A stretch of DNA of 56,607 bases from Micrococcales bacterium (lineage in GTDB: Bacteria > Actinomycetota > Actinomycetes > Actinomycetales > Microbacteriaceae), in the NCBI GenBank assembly GCA_947489135.1, contig CANLCU010000002.1, positions 1 to 56,607 of the forward strand, written 5' to 3'. Below are positions 9,339 through 17,512 of this stretch, piece by piece. Position 1 is the first letter of the stretch; each line of letters starts with the position of its first letter. The position numbers and the translations under genes were made by a program. A model generated the notes under the pieces. That model saw only the letters and a list, made by a program, of their open reading frames with translations, searched no databases and had not been told where the DNA came from.

Positions 9339-9988
9339 TAGATGAGATCTTCCCCGAATAGACCATCTTCGATGAGTCTGATTAGTAGCTCTGACTTACC
9401 CGTAACTGGTCTTCCAACTTTTGAATACTTGTCTCTTGCTCTATCGATGTGTTCTTTGACTGTGTATTTACTCAACGACAGTTCATAGGCAACACTCTTT
9501 AGAGTCATACCTGAGGCATAAAGCTTCACAACTTGTAATTCACGTTCAGATAAATTAGCTCTGAAGGAAACGTCGTTGTCAATAGCAGCAACTGTCTCGG
9601 TTGTGTTGATGGTGATTCCATTAGCGCTTAGTCGAATGGCTTCAAACAGATAGCTCATGTCCTGGCCCTTAGCAACAAGACCTTCTGCACCTTCACGGAG
9701 AGCTTCATTCACTTTGTCTTTGTTGTCGGCGATGGAGTAGATCAGAACCTTAGTTCCATACTCAACTAAAGCCTTCACGTTACTAGAAGGGGTGGAACCA
9801 TCAGCCAGAGAAAGATCTAGAACAACCACCATTGGTGGTTCTTGTAGTTTGGCTAGCAACGCTTCAACCGAATCTGCATGCTCCAGTACTTGGTATCCCG
9901 CTTCTTGAGCTCCTGCCTTAACGCCAAGTCTGACTGAATCGTGGTCATCCACGATTGCAATAGTGATTGGGGTTTGGCTTGAACTCAT
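9338..9988 (-). CDS. NarL/FixJ-family response regulator
   Basis: The 216-aa protein has an N-terminal receiver domain with the acidic pair in IVDDHD (residues 14-15), phospho-acceptor Asp58 in VVVLDLSL and Lys107. The C-terminal LuxR-type helix-turn-helix (about residues 145-205) contains LSERELQVVKLYASG and the recognition helix region YTVKEHIDRA. It overlaps the RNA methyltransferase gene by 4 nt upstream and the kinase gene by 1 nt downstream, so all four genes form one operon. Its DNA targets cannot be predicted from here. Confidence 0.88.
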   Translation of the reverse strand: MSSSQTPITIAIVDDHDSVRLGVKAGAQEAGYQVLEHADSVEALLAKLQEPPMVVVLDLSLADGSTPSSNVKALVEYGTKVLIYSIADNKDKVNEALREGAEGLVAKGQDMSYLFEAIRLSANGITINTTETVAAIDNDVSFRANLSERELQVVKLYASGMTLKSVAYELSLSKYTVKEHIDRARDKYSKVGRPVTGKSELLIRLIEDGLFGEDLI

Positions 9989-11193
9989 CGAACTAGGCTC
10001 ACCACAGTTTCAAAGTGATGGGTGTGTGGGAAGAGATCAAAGGCCTTGATGCTGGCAATCTTGTAGCCACCTGCAGTTAGCGGAGCAAGATCTCTAGCAA
10101 CAGCAATCGGGTCACAGGCAACATAAATCAGGTGATCTGGCGAGAGAGTAAGCAATCTCTCAATCACATGCTTTCCAGCACCTGATCTTGGTGGGTCAAT
10201 AATGACTGTGCTGTTTGGCTTTAGTTTCCCGTGTGAAGCTAACTCGTCCAGGAATCGCTCTACTGGAGTTGCAACAGATTTGGCCCCCTTGATGTCAATC
10301 AGGTTTCTTCTAGCATCTTCAGCTGCACTCTTGCTTGCTTCAACAGTTGTGATTTGTAGGTCTAATCCAAAAGCTGCTGCTAGTGCACCGCTGAATAAAC
10401 CAACACCACCGTAGAGGTCGTAGTTCTGAGCATTCTTATCAAAGTTCTCAGCTTTAGCTAGAAGAACAATCTCTTTAGCAAGAACATTTGCTGCTTCTTT
10501 ATGAACCTGCCAGAAAGCACCTGCAGACAATCTAAATGTTCTACCGCCAGCACGCTCTAAGAACTTTTCTTCACCTTTTAGTTTCTTATCTACGGTGTAT
10601 TGAATCTGACCTGTACTCGATGCTGCAATCTCAATCTTTTTGACATCTTGCCAATTCTTTAGATGCAAACCTAGTTCTTGAATCTCAGGGACAGCAAGAG
10701 GTAGAGTCTTTACTCGAACTACCTCATGGCTACGTTCTCTATAAGGACCAACATCGCCATCTTCATTAACATGAAGCTGGATACGGGTTCGATATCCCAA
10801 ACCATTGTTCTCATCATCACCAGGTGCGGCTAGGACTGGAACTCGCATTTCAATTCCAGCAAATCTCTGCAGTGCTTCAGATAAAACATCTGCTTTCAAT
10901 TCACGTTGACGAGAAAGTTTGATGTGTCCGAACTCTGCTCCACCAGCTTGTTCGACATTTTTCCAAAAGTGCTTTACTCGATCAGGAGAGGCAACAAGAA
11001 TCTCTTTTGGTTCAGCTCTACAGAAAGAGCCGCCCTTATCTTCATAAACTCTGGCTTTGACCTTTTCCCCAGGCAGTACGTGAGATACAAAAACAACCCT
11101 GCCTTCGTGTCTTGCAACGAAGATGCCGCCATGGGCGACCTTCTCGATATCTAGTTCGAGTACCTGGTCAAGCCAATTAGTTGTTTTATTCAC
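9985..11193 (-). CDS. TrmA/RlmD-family 5-methyluridine RNA methyltransferase
   Basis: This is a SAM-dependent enzyme predicted to make m5U in tRNA or rRNA. An N-terminal TRAM domain (DIEKVAHGGIFVARHEG) is followed by an RNA-binding region. The C-terminal methyltransferase domain has DLYGGVGLFSGALA, VIDPPRSG and the catalytic-Cys motif YVACDP. The Cys cluster that binds 4Fe-4S in RlmD is absent: AGGAEFGHI stands where the Cys-rich segment would be, as in many actinobacterial members. I prefer GTG 11191-11193 because AACACTTG lies 6 nt before it, close to the local leaderless motif; the track start is 6 codons longer. It heads the signalling operon and is divergent from maf. Substrate is unassigned. 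Confidence 0.8.
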   Translation of the reverse strand: MNKTTNWLDQVLELDIEKVAHGGIFVARHEGRVVFVSHVLPGEKVKARVYEDKGGSFCRAEPKEILVASPDRVKHFWKNVEQAGGAEFGHIKLSRQRELKADVLSEALQRFAGIEMRVPVLAAPGDDENNGLGYRTRIQLHVNEDGDVGPYRERSHEVVRVKTLPLAVPEIQELGLHLKNWQDVKKIEIAASSTGQIQYTVDKKLKGEEKFLERAGGRTFRLSAGAFWQVHKEAANVLAKEIVLLAKAENFDKNAQNYDLYGGVGLFSGALAAAFGLDLQITTVEASKSAAEDARRNLIDIKGAKSVATPVERFLDELASHGKLKPNSTVIIDPPRSGAGKHVIERLLTLSPDHLIYVACDPIAVARDLAPLTAGGYKIASIKAFDLFPHTHHFETVVSLVR

Positions 11194-11220
11194 TACACAA
11201 GTGTTCCACACCTGCTTCGG

Positions 11221-11226
11221 TAGTCT
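11221..11226 (+). promoter_or_regulatory. Leaderless -10 element of maf
   Basis: TAGTCT lies exactly 6 nt before the maf GTG, so transcription probably begins at the start codon. No Shine-Dalgarno sequence is present. Confidence 0.5.
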
Positions 11227-11232
11227 GGTCTT

Positions 11233-11868
11233 GTGACCAAACTTGTCTTAGCTTCCACATCCCCTGCCCGCCTTCGACTTCTTCGAGATGGCGGCATTGA
11301 ACCGGTGACCATCTCCCCTGGTGTTGATGAAGACCTAGTCACACAGAATGCTATTGATGCTGGAGAGATCTCAAATACCCAAGACTTGGTCTTACTTTTG
11401 GCTAGAGCTAAAGCAGAAGCAGTCCTCAATCACCCAGATGCTCAAGGTGCTCTAATCATTGGCTGTGACAGTTCTCTAGATCTAGATGGTGAATCTCTGG
11501 GTAAACCTCATGAACCAGAGGTCGCTATTGAGCGCTGGAAGTCCATGAGAGGTCGCTCAGGCAGGCTATACACAGGCCACTGGCTTATAGATAACCGAGA
11601 TAATTCAGCTAACCCACCAGCTGTTGGGCAGGCTACCAACACCACAGTTCACTTCGCTGACCTCTCAGATTCCGAGATTTTGGCCTATGTGGGGACCGGA
11701 GAACCCCTGAAAGTAGCAGGAGCATTCACTATTGATGGCCTTGGAGGGGCCTTTATTAGGGCTATTGAGGGTGATTCTCATACCGTTGTTGGCCTTAGTT
11801 TGCCTACCCTCAGGGACCTTTGCATCAAGCTTGGGGTAGATTACCCAAGCCTTTGGAGCTCTAAATAG
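11233..11868 (+). CDS. maf: Maf-family nucleotide pyrophosphatase
   Basis: Maf proteins hydrolyse non-canonical or modified nucleoside triphosphates to monophosphates in the cytoplasm. The N-terminal motif ASTSPARLRLL, the IIGCDSSLDLDG acid motif, the GKPHEPE segment and the late IDGLGGAFIRAIEGD segment are all present. The 211-aa length is slightly long but normal for Actinobacteria. GTG is the start, in a leaderless arrangement. It lies 15 nt before accA3, the usual actinobacterial pairing near the carboxylase genes. Confidence 0.9.
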   Translation: MTKLVLASTSPARLRLLRDGGIEPVTISPGVDEDLVTQNAIDAGEISNTQDLVLLLARAKAEAVLNHPDAQGALIIGCDSSLDLDGESLGKPHEPEVAIERWKSMRGRSGRLYTGHWLIDNRDNSANPPAVGQATNTTVHFADLSDSEILAYVGTGEPLKVAGAFTIDGLGGAFIRAIEGDSHTVVGLSLPTLRDLCIKLGVDYPSLWSSK

Positions 11869-11869
11869 G

Positions 11870-11875
11870 TAGGCT
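11870..11875 (+). promoter_or_regulatory. -10 element of the biotin carboxylase gene
   Basis: TAGGCTTG, with the hexamer ending 8 nt before ATG 11884, overlaps the end of maf. It matches the local TAnnCTTG pattern and suggests that accA3 has its own promoter. Confidence 0.4.
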
Positions 11876-11883
11876 TGAGTCTT

Positions 11884-13656
11884 ATGACTGCCTCAAAATC
11901 AGCCAAGATAACCAAGGTCCTCGTTGCTAACCGCGGTGAGATTGCCGTCCGCATCATTCGAGCAGCTAAAGATGCCGGAATCGCGACAGTTGCAATCTAT
12001 GCCGACCAAGACCGAGACGCTATGCATAGCCGCATGGCCGATGAGTCCTATGCCCTAAATGGTCTAACCAGTGCTGACACCTACCTTGTAATCGACAAGA
12101 TTCTTTCAATCGCTAAGCGATCAGGTGCTAACGCCATCCACCCTGGATATGGATTCCTTGCCGAGAACGCAAGCTTTGCTCAGGCAGTAATTGATGCAGG
12201 CATCATTTGGATTGGACCATCTCCTAAGGCAATCGATCAACTAGGTGACAAGGTTTCTGCTCGTCACGTAGCCGAAAAAGTTGGAGCACCACTAGCTCCT
12301 GGAACACTAAACCCTGTAACAGGTGCTGAAGAAGTTCTAGAGTTCGTAGCAAAGCACGGACTACCGATTGCTATTAAAGCTGCCTACGGTGGCGGTGGTC
12401 GTGGAATCAAAGTTGTTTACGAGAAAAAGGAAGTAGCAGAAGCTTTCGAATCGGCAACTCGTGAAGCAGTTGCTGCATTCGGTAGAGGCGAATGCTTCGT
12501 TGAAAAGTATTTGGAGAAACCTCGTCACGTTGAGACTCAGTGTCTAGCAGATGCCTACGGAAACGTAGTTGTTGTTTCAACTAGAGACTGTTCACTTCAG
12601 AGAAGACACCAGAAACTTGTTGAAGAAGCTCCAGCTCCTTTCCTAACTGATGATCAGGTCAAGAGACTTTACGAATCTTCAAAAGCAATCTTGAAAGAAG
12701 TTGGTTACCAAGGGGCAGGAACTTGTGAGTTCCTAGTAGCTCAAGATGGAACCATTTCATTCCTAGAAGTAAATACTCGTCTTCAGGTTGAGCACCCAGT
12801 ATCTGAAGAAGTAACAGGTCTTGACCTAGTTCGCGAACAGTTCAGAATTGCTGAAGGCGGCAAGCTTGAATACGGTGACCCAGTTGTAACAGGTCACTCA
12901 TTTGAATTCAGAATCAACGGTGAAGATGCTGGTAGAAACTTTATGCCAGCACCTGGTTCTATCCACACCTTCAAAGCTCCTGGTGGACCTGGTGTTCGTA
13001 TCGACACCGGTGTTGAAGCAGGGTCTGAAATCAGTGGTTCATTCGACTCAATGATTGCCAAGCTAATCGTGACCGGTTCGACCCGTGAAGAAGCTCTAGA
13101 GAGATCAAGAAGAGCTCTAGCTGAACTTCACATTGAAGGAATGCCAACGGTTATTCCTTTCCACAGAAAGATTGTGAACGACCCAGCCTTTATTGGTTCA
13201 AAGGGTAAGTTCGGTATCTACACAAGATGGATTGAAACCGAATGGAACAACGACATTGAACCATGGTCGGGTGTTGCTCAATCAGGATCACAAGCTCCAG
13301 CTAGAAACAGTGTTGTTGTTGAAATTGATGGCAAGAGAATAGAAGTAAGCCTTCCTAAACAACTATTCCTAAATGGTGGCTCAAAGCCAGCAGCTCACGC
13401 TCCTAAGCGCAAGGCACACACAGACGTTCAAGTTGATTCAGGTAAGCACCTAACCGCTCAGATGCAAGCAACAGTAGTAAAGATTGCTGTAGCTGAAGGT
13501 GACAAGGTTGCAGCCGGTCAACAACTCCTAGTACTTGAAGCCATGAAAATGGAATCACCTCAAAACGCTGCCAAAGACGCTGTGATCAAGAAGATTCACG
13601 TAGCAGTTGGAGCAACAGTTCCTGCTGGAACTATGCTCATAGAATTCGAAGAATAA
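11884..13656 (+). CDS. accA3: Acyl-CoA carboxylase alpha subunit (biotin carboxylase plus biotin carrier)
   Basis: This two-function subunit carboxylates its own biotin with ATP and bicarbonate and works with the beta and epsilon subunits at 3433-5264. I use ATG 11884 rather than TTG 11875 in the track; AGGTAGG lies about 10 nt upstream and the N-terminus [14 protein letters not shown] follows. The ATP-grasp glycine loop [10 protein letters not shown] and the metal/bicarbonate motif [14 protein letters not shown] are present. The C-terminal BCCP domain has the biotinyl-lysine motif LEAMKMESP near the end. Length (590 aa) is typical of actinobacterial AccA3/AccBC proteins. Confidence 0.93.
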   Translation: MTASKSAKITKVLVANRGEIAVRIIRAAKDAGIATVAIYADQDRDAMHSRMADESYALNGLTSADTYLVIDKILSIAKRSGANAIHPGYGFLAENASFAQAVIDAGIIWIGPSPKAIDQLGDKVSARHVAEKVGAPLAPGTLNPVTGAEEVLEFVAKHGLPIAIKAAYGGGGRGIKVVYEKKEVAEAFESATREAVAAFGRGECFVEKYLEKPRHVETQCLADAYGNVVVVSTRDCSLQRRHQKLVEEAPAPFLTDDQVKRLYESSKAILKEVGYQGAGTCEFLVAQDGTISFLEVNTRLQVEHPVSEEVTGLDLVREQFRIAEGGKLEYGDPVVTGHSFEFRINGEDAGRNFMPAPGSIHTFKAPGGPGVRIDTGVEAGSEISGSFDSMIAKLIVTGSTREEALERSRRALAELHIEGMPTVIPFHRKIVNDPAFIGSKGKFGIYTRWIETEWNNDIEPWSGVAQSGSQAPARNSVVVEIDGKRIEVSLPKQLFLNGGSKPAAHAPKRKAHTDVQVDSGKHLTAQMQATVVKIAVAEGDKVAAGQQLLVLEAMKMESPQNAAKDAVIKKIHVAVGATVPAGTMLIEFEE

Positions 13657-13731
13657 CCTTCGTAAAAAGCCGACACTTCTATTTTGAATATTGTCACGCA
13701 TGAAAAATAGCCAAGGTGTTTAGATAGTTAC

Positions 13732-14238
13732 ATGAAACTCAGACCTCTGACATTGGCAGATGAAGCCCAGGCTCTGCAAGCACATTCAGAACTTGCTGCT
13801 GATAATTTTGAATTTCTTCTTGGTTACACGCAGGGTATGGCGTGGCCTGAATATCTTGAGATTCTCGACAATCAATTTACTGGAACGAATTTGCCTGAAG
13901 GGCGAGTCCCTGCAACATTTCTGATTGCTGAGATTGATGGCGAACTCGTTGGCAGAACTTCTATTCGTCATGAGCTAAACGACTTCCTGTTTAGGGTCGT
14001 TGGCCACATCGGATATGGAGTAAGGCCGAGTTTTCGCCGACAGGGATACGCAACCGAAATCATGAAGCAGTCACTCACCTATATAAATCAACTAGGAATT
14101 ACAGACGTTCTAGTCACCTGCCGTGATGACAACGTGGGTTCAATCCAAGTCATCCAGTCGCACGGTGGAGTTTTAGAAAACAAAGTTGAATATGAAGGTG
14201 CATTATGGCGAAGGTATTGGATTAAGAAGGTCTCATAA
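13732..14238 (+). CDS. GNAT family N-acetyltransferase
   Basis: This 168-aa cytoplasmic acetyltransferase has the acetyl-CoA-binding motif A region VRPSFRRQGYATEIMKQ, preceded by a beta strand HIGYGV. An N-terminal MKLRPLTLADEAQAL is typical of the RimJ/RimL-like branch. The substrate cannot be predicted. It stands alone between accA3 and punA, with 75 nt upstream and 135 nt downstream. Its AT-richness is a little higher than that of its neighbours by eye. CAAGGTG lies 15-20 nt upstream but is not an obvious Shine-Dalgarno sequence. Confidence 0.8.
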   Translation: MKLRPLTLADEAQALQAHSELAADNFEFLLGYTQGMAWPEYLEILDNQFTGTNLPEGRVPATFLIAEIDGELVGRTSIRHELNDFLFRVVGHIGYGVRPSFRRQGYATEIMKQSLTYINQLGITDVLVTCRDDNVGSIQVIQSHGGVLENKVEYEGALWRRYWIKKVS

Positions 14239-14361
14239 AGACGGCCCTTGCTTCAAGCCCTAATTAGCGATAGAGAACCTGCGACTGCGCCAATAAGGAC
14301 GAGATAGTGCCTTATTTGCTGCAGATTACTCCTCGCCTAATCGTGTGGAAGATATGAAGAT

Positions 14362-14367
14362 TAGACT
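14362..14367 (+). promoter_or_regulatory. Leaderless -10 element of punA
   Basis: TAGACTTG, with the hexamer ending exactly 6 nt before the punA ATG. There is no Shine-Dalgarno, so a leaderless transcript is likely. The rest of the 135-nt gap after the GNAT gene shows nothing else I can name. Confidence 0.55.
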
Positions 14368-14373
14368 TGCCGT

Positions 14374-15195
14374 ATGAGCAATCCATTAGATGATCCAAAG
14401 GCGGATCCTTTCCAAATAGCCCAACAAGCAGCCCAAGTTATAGCTGAGAAGTCGGGTATAGCCCAACACGATATAGCTCTTACCCTCGGTTCAGGCTGGG
14501 CAAAAGCTGCTGACCTTATTGGCGAGACTGTTTCAACCATTGATGCTTCTGAGATTCCTGGCTTCACAAGATCTGAAGTTGTTGGGCATGTCTCAACTAT
14601 TCGCTCAATCCTTTTGCCATCAGGTAAGCACGCTCTAGTTCTTGGAGCTAGAACTCACTACTACGAAGGTCACGGCGTTAGAAGAGTTGTTCATGGAGTT
14701 AGAACTGCAGCTGCTGCTGGAGTGAAGACGATGATCTTGACTAATGGTGCTGGTGGTATCAAGACTTCTTGGAAGCCTGGCACACCAGTACTCATCAGTG
14801 ACCACATTAACTTCACTTCAGCTAGCCCTATTGAAGGAGCTAACTTTGTTGACCTAACAGATCTCTATTCGCTTCGTCTAAGAGATATTGCTAGAACAGT
14901 TGATGCATCTTTAGATGAAGGTGTCTACATGCAGTTCCGTGGCCCTCACTATGAAACTCCTGCTGAAGTTCAAATGGCTAAAGCAATGGGAGCACACATC
15001 GTAGGTATGTCTACTGCTCTTGAAGCTATTGCCGCACGTCAATCAGGTCTAGAAGTTCTAGGACTATCACTTTCAACTAACTTGGCCGCTGGTATTAGCG
15101 ATAGCCCACTTAGCCACAAAGAAGTTCTAGAAGCAGGTAAAGAGGCAGAGCCTCGCATCAGTGCTCTCCTAGCTTCGATTGTTGCCAAGCTCTAA
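14374..15195 (+). CDS. punA: Purine nucleoside phosphorylase (trimeric type)
   Basis: PunA splits inosine, guanosine and their deoxy forms into base and (deoxy)ribose-1-phosphate. Family motifs seen are LTLGSGW near residue 40, GRTHYYEGH-like GARTHYYEGHG, the TNGAGG motif, the base-binding region GPHYETPAEV and the MSTALEAIAARQ helix. Its 273-aa length fits. It is the first gene of a punA-phosphomutase pair that feeds pentose phosphates into metabolism, opposite the nucleoside import operon. Confidence 0.93.
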   Translation: MSNPLDDPKADPFQIAQQAAQVIAEKSGIAQHDIALTLGSGWAKAADLIGETVSTIDASEIPGFTRSEVVGHVSTIRSILLPSGKHALVLGARTHYYEGHGVRRVVHGVRTAAAAGVKTMILTNGAGGIKTSWKPGTPVLISDHINFTSASPIEGANFVDLTDLYSLRLRDIARTVDASLDEGVYMQFRGPHYETPAEVQMAKAMGAHIVGMSTALEAIAARQSGLEVLGLSLSTNLAAGISDSPLSHKEVLEAGKEAEPRISALLASIVAKL

Positions 15196-15197
15196 AC

Positions 15198-16823
15198 ATG
15201 TCTCTGCAAGAACTAAAGGAACAAGCACTAGCTTGGCTTAGCCAAGATCCTGATCCTGAAACAAGAGCTGAATTACAAGAACTCATCGACAACGCTGATG
15301 AAGCAGGGCTCACAAGTAGATTCCACACTCGTCTAGAGTTCGGTACCGCAGGTCTTCGAGGAGAACTTGGAGCTGGTCCTAACAGAATGAACAGAGTTCT
15401 AGTTGCTCAAACAGCAGCAGGACTAGGAAACTATTTACTCAAGCAAAACTCAAAGGCAAGTGTTGTCATTGGTTTTGATGGCAGAGTCAACAGTGATGTG
15501 TTTGCCAAAGACTCAGCTGAAGTTCTATCGGGCATGGGCATTGAAGTATTACTTCTAGATGAGATGGGGCCAACTCCTCTAGTTTCTTTTGCTACCAGGT
15601 TCTTGAACATGAGCGCTGGAATCATGGTTACCGCATCCCATAACCCTCCAAGAGATAACGGCTACAAGGTTTACCTTGGTGGAGATTTCAACGGTTCACA
15701 GATCATCTCTCCAGTTGATAACCAGATTGCCGATGAAATTAACAAGGTAGCTCGAACCCAAACTTTTGATTCCTTAGCTAAATCAACAGAATACAAATTG
15801 ATTGGTAAAGAGATTCGAGCAGAGTATCTAAAGAGTGCTCTTATCGCAGGTGGTAAATCTGATGGCACTGAGTTGAAGATTGTCTACACGCCTATGCACG
15901 GTGTTGGTTGGTCCGCTGTTGAACCGTTGTTTGCAGCATCTGGCTCTGAGGCTCTAATTCCAGTTCCTGAGCAAGTAAAACCAGATGGTAATTTCCCAAC
16001 TGTTGCCTTTCCTAACCCTGAGGAAAAAGGTGCCCTTGATTTAGCAATGGCTTTGGCTTTAAGCAAAGAAGCCGATCTGATAATTGCTAATGACCCAGAT
16101 GCTGACAGAGTTGCTCTTGCTCTGCCAACAAGTAATGGCTGGCAAAGACTAACTGGAGACCAGGTTGGTCTCATCCTTGCCGATGAGATTGCAAGCAAGG
16201 CTAAGAGTGGAACTCTTGCCTGCAGCATTGTTTCCAGCTCTGTTCTGGCTAAAGTTGCTGACCACTATGGTCTGGATTTCAAAGCAACCTTGACAGGGTT
16301 TAAGTGGATCTCGAAGATTCCTAATCTGATTTTCGGATATGAAGAAGCTCTTGGCTACTGCATTGACCCAGATCACGTTGCTGACAAAGACGGTGTTAGT
16401 GCAGCTCTACTACTTGCCAACATCGCTAGAAGAGAAAAGGCTGCTGGTAGAACTCTTTGGGATCTACTAGATGACCTTGGGGCACGCTATGGGTTCTATG
16501 CAACTGGACAGATATCTATCCGAGTCAGTGACCTAAGCATCATCGGTAAAGCTATGCAAAGTATCAGAACTACTCCCCCTAAAGAGCTTGCTGGACTAGC
16601 CGCCTCATTTACTGACATGAGTATTGGAAGCAAGGACCTTATGCCTACCGATGGTTTGAGATTTGATTTAGCCGATGGCAGAAGAGTGATCATTAGACCT
16701 AGCGGAACAGAGCCTAAGTTGAAGTGTTATCTAGAGGCTGTTTCAGATTCGAAGGCTGGAGCTAGAGAGCTTCTAGATTCTCTAGAGCAGAGCTGCAGAA
16801 AGCTTCTGGCGGATTTCAGTTAG
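15198..16823 (+). CDS. Phosphopentomutase/phosphoglucomutase-family phospho-sugar mutase
   Basis: This alpha-D-phosphohexomutase family enzyme is probably the phosphopentomutase that converts (deoxy)ribose-1-phosphate from PunA and DeoA to the 5-phosphate. All four functional loops are visible: phosphoserine loop TASHNPP, metal loop NDPDADR, sugar loop GYEEALGYC and phosphate loop RPSGTEPK. The PGM2-like sugar loop and the position 2 nt after punA favour a pentose substrate over mannose. The 541-aa length fits PGM2-like enzymes. Its 3' end overlaps the convergent PTS IIB gene by 42 bp, which is unusual. Confidence 0.85.
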   Translation: MSLQELKEQALAWLSQDPDPETRAELQELIDNADEAGLTSRFHTRLEFGTAGLRGELGAGPNRMNRVLVAQTAAGLGNYLLKQNSKASVVIGFDGRVNSDVFAKDSAEVLSGMGIEVLLLDEMGPTPLVSFATRFLNMSAGIMVTASHNPPRDNGYKVYLGGDFNGSQIISPVDNQIADEINKVARTQTFDSLAKSTEYKLIGKEIRAEYLKSALIAGGKSDGTELKIVYTPMHGVGWSAVEPLFAASGSEALIPVPEQVKPDGNFPTVAFPNPEEKGALDLAMALALSKEADLIIANDPDADRVALALPTSNGWQRLTGDQVGLILADEIASKAKSGTLACSIVSSSVLAKVADHYGLDFKATLTGFKWISKIPNLIFGYEEALGYCIDPDHVADKDGVSAALLLANIARREKAAGRTLWDLLDDLGARYGFYATGQISIRVSDLSIIGKAMQSIRTTPPKELAGLAASFTDMSIGSKDLMPTDGLRFDLADGRRVIIRPSGTEPKLKCYLEAVSDSKAGARELLDSLEQSCRKLLADFS

Positions 16824-17054
16824 ATCGAAGACGTGCTCAATTGAGACTATCTTCCCTGGCATTCCTTCAAGTAAGACAACTAGTTCAGGGGTTGTCAGAA
16901 TAATGTCTGCCCCTTCACCATCGCGTTTAGCTTTGGTGATATCTGCAGCAACTACTTCAGCTTGAATTCCCATTGCTTCAAGAACCTTCTCGGCATTCAT
17001 TTTTAGAAGCACTGACGTACCAATGCCCATCCCACAAACCGAAAGTATCTTCAC
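16782..17054 (-). CDS. PTS system IIB component (ascorbate/lactose-type)
   Basis: This 90-aa soluble protein has the P-loop-like phosphorylation motif SVCGMGIGTS at its N-terminus, with Cys7 as the predicted phospho-acceptor. This is typical of UlaB/SgaB-type IIB proteins. It starts with GTG, 9 nt after the IIA stop. No IIC membrane component is encoded in the window, so it may work with a distant IIC or have become regulatory. The last 42 bp overlap the convergent phosphomutase gene. Family assignment is firm; sugar specificity is inference only. Confidence 0.8.
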   Translation of the reverse strand: MKILSVCGMGIGTSVLLKMNAEKVLEAMGIQAEVVAADITKAKRDGEGADIILTTPELVVLLEGMPGKIVSIEHVFDLTEIRQKLSAALL

Positions 17055-17063
17055 GTTCCCAGT

Positions 17064-17510
17064 TTAGATAAGGTAGGAACGAACTTGGCTCTCATTCGTA
17101 GCCTTGAGTAAGAAATTCACTGTATCTTCACTCATTAGCAATTCACTGAGTGCTGCCATTAGATCGATATGGCTATCGTGATCAACTGCTGCTAATCCAA
17201 TAACAAGTGAAACAGGGTCATTAGCTATGCTGCCAAATACAACAGGAGTTGAAAGTGTGACTAGAGATAAACCTGTTGCTAATACAGCTTCAGAGGGTCT
17301 GCCATGAGCTAGAGCAATACCAGGAGCGATAACCATGTATGGGCCAAGCTCTTCGAATGCTTGAATCATTTCGTTCGTGTATGCAGAGGTAGTTCTACTA
17401 CTTTCAACTAGACCTAAGCCAGCAAGTTCAAAGGTCTCTTTCCAGCTAACGCAACTTTGCTGTAGCTTTATTGAACCTTGACCTAAGGCTTGCTCCAAGA
17501 CCGAACTCAT
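17064..17510 (-). CDS. PTS system IIA component (mannitol/fructose/ascorbate superfamily)
   Basis: This 148-aa protein has the EIIA-2 phosphorylation region MVIAPGIALAHGRP, with His69 as the predicted phospho-acceptor. The surrounding sequence (PVVFGSIANDPVSLVIGLAAVDHDSH) fits UlaC-like IIA proteins. It begins 2 nt after the adenosine deaminase stop, so it is in the nucleoside salvage operon. Phosphate would come from EI (ptsI at 31751-33295) through an HPr not seen here. The pairing with IIB but no IIC raises the possibility of a regulatory role in nucleoside metabolism. Confidence 0.8.
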   Translation of the reverse strand: MSSVLEQALGQGSIKLQQSCVSWKETFELAGLGLVESSRTTSAYTNEMIQAFEELGPYMVIAPGIALAHGRPSEAVLATGLSLVTLSTPVVFGSIANDPVSLVIGLAAVDHDSHIDLMAALSELLMSEDTVNFLLKATNESQVRSYLI

Positions 17511-17512
17511 TG

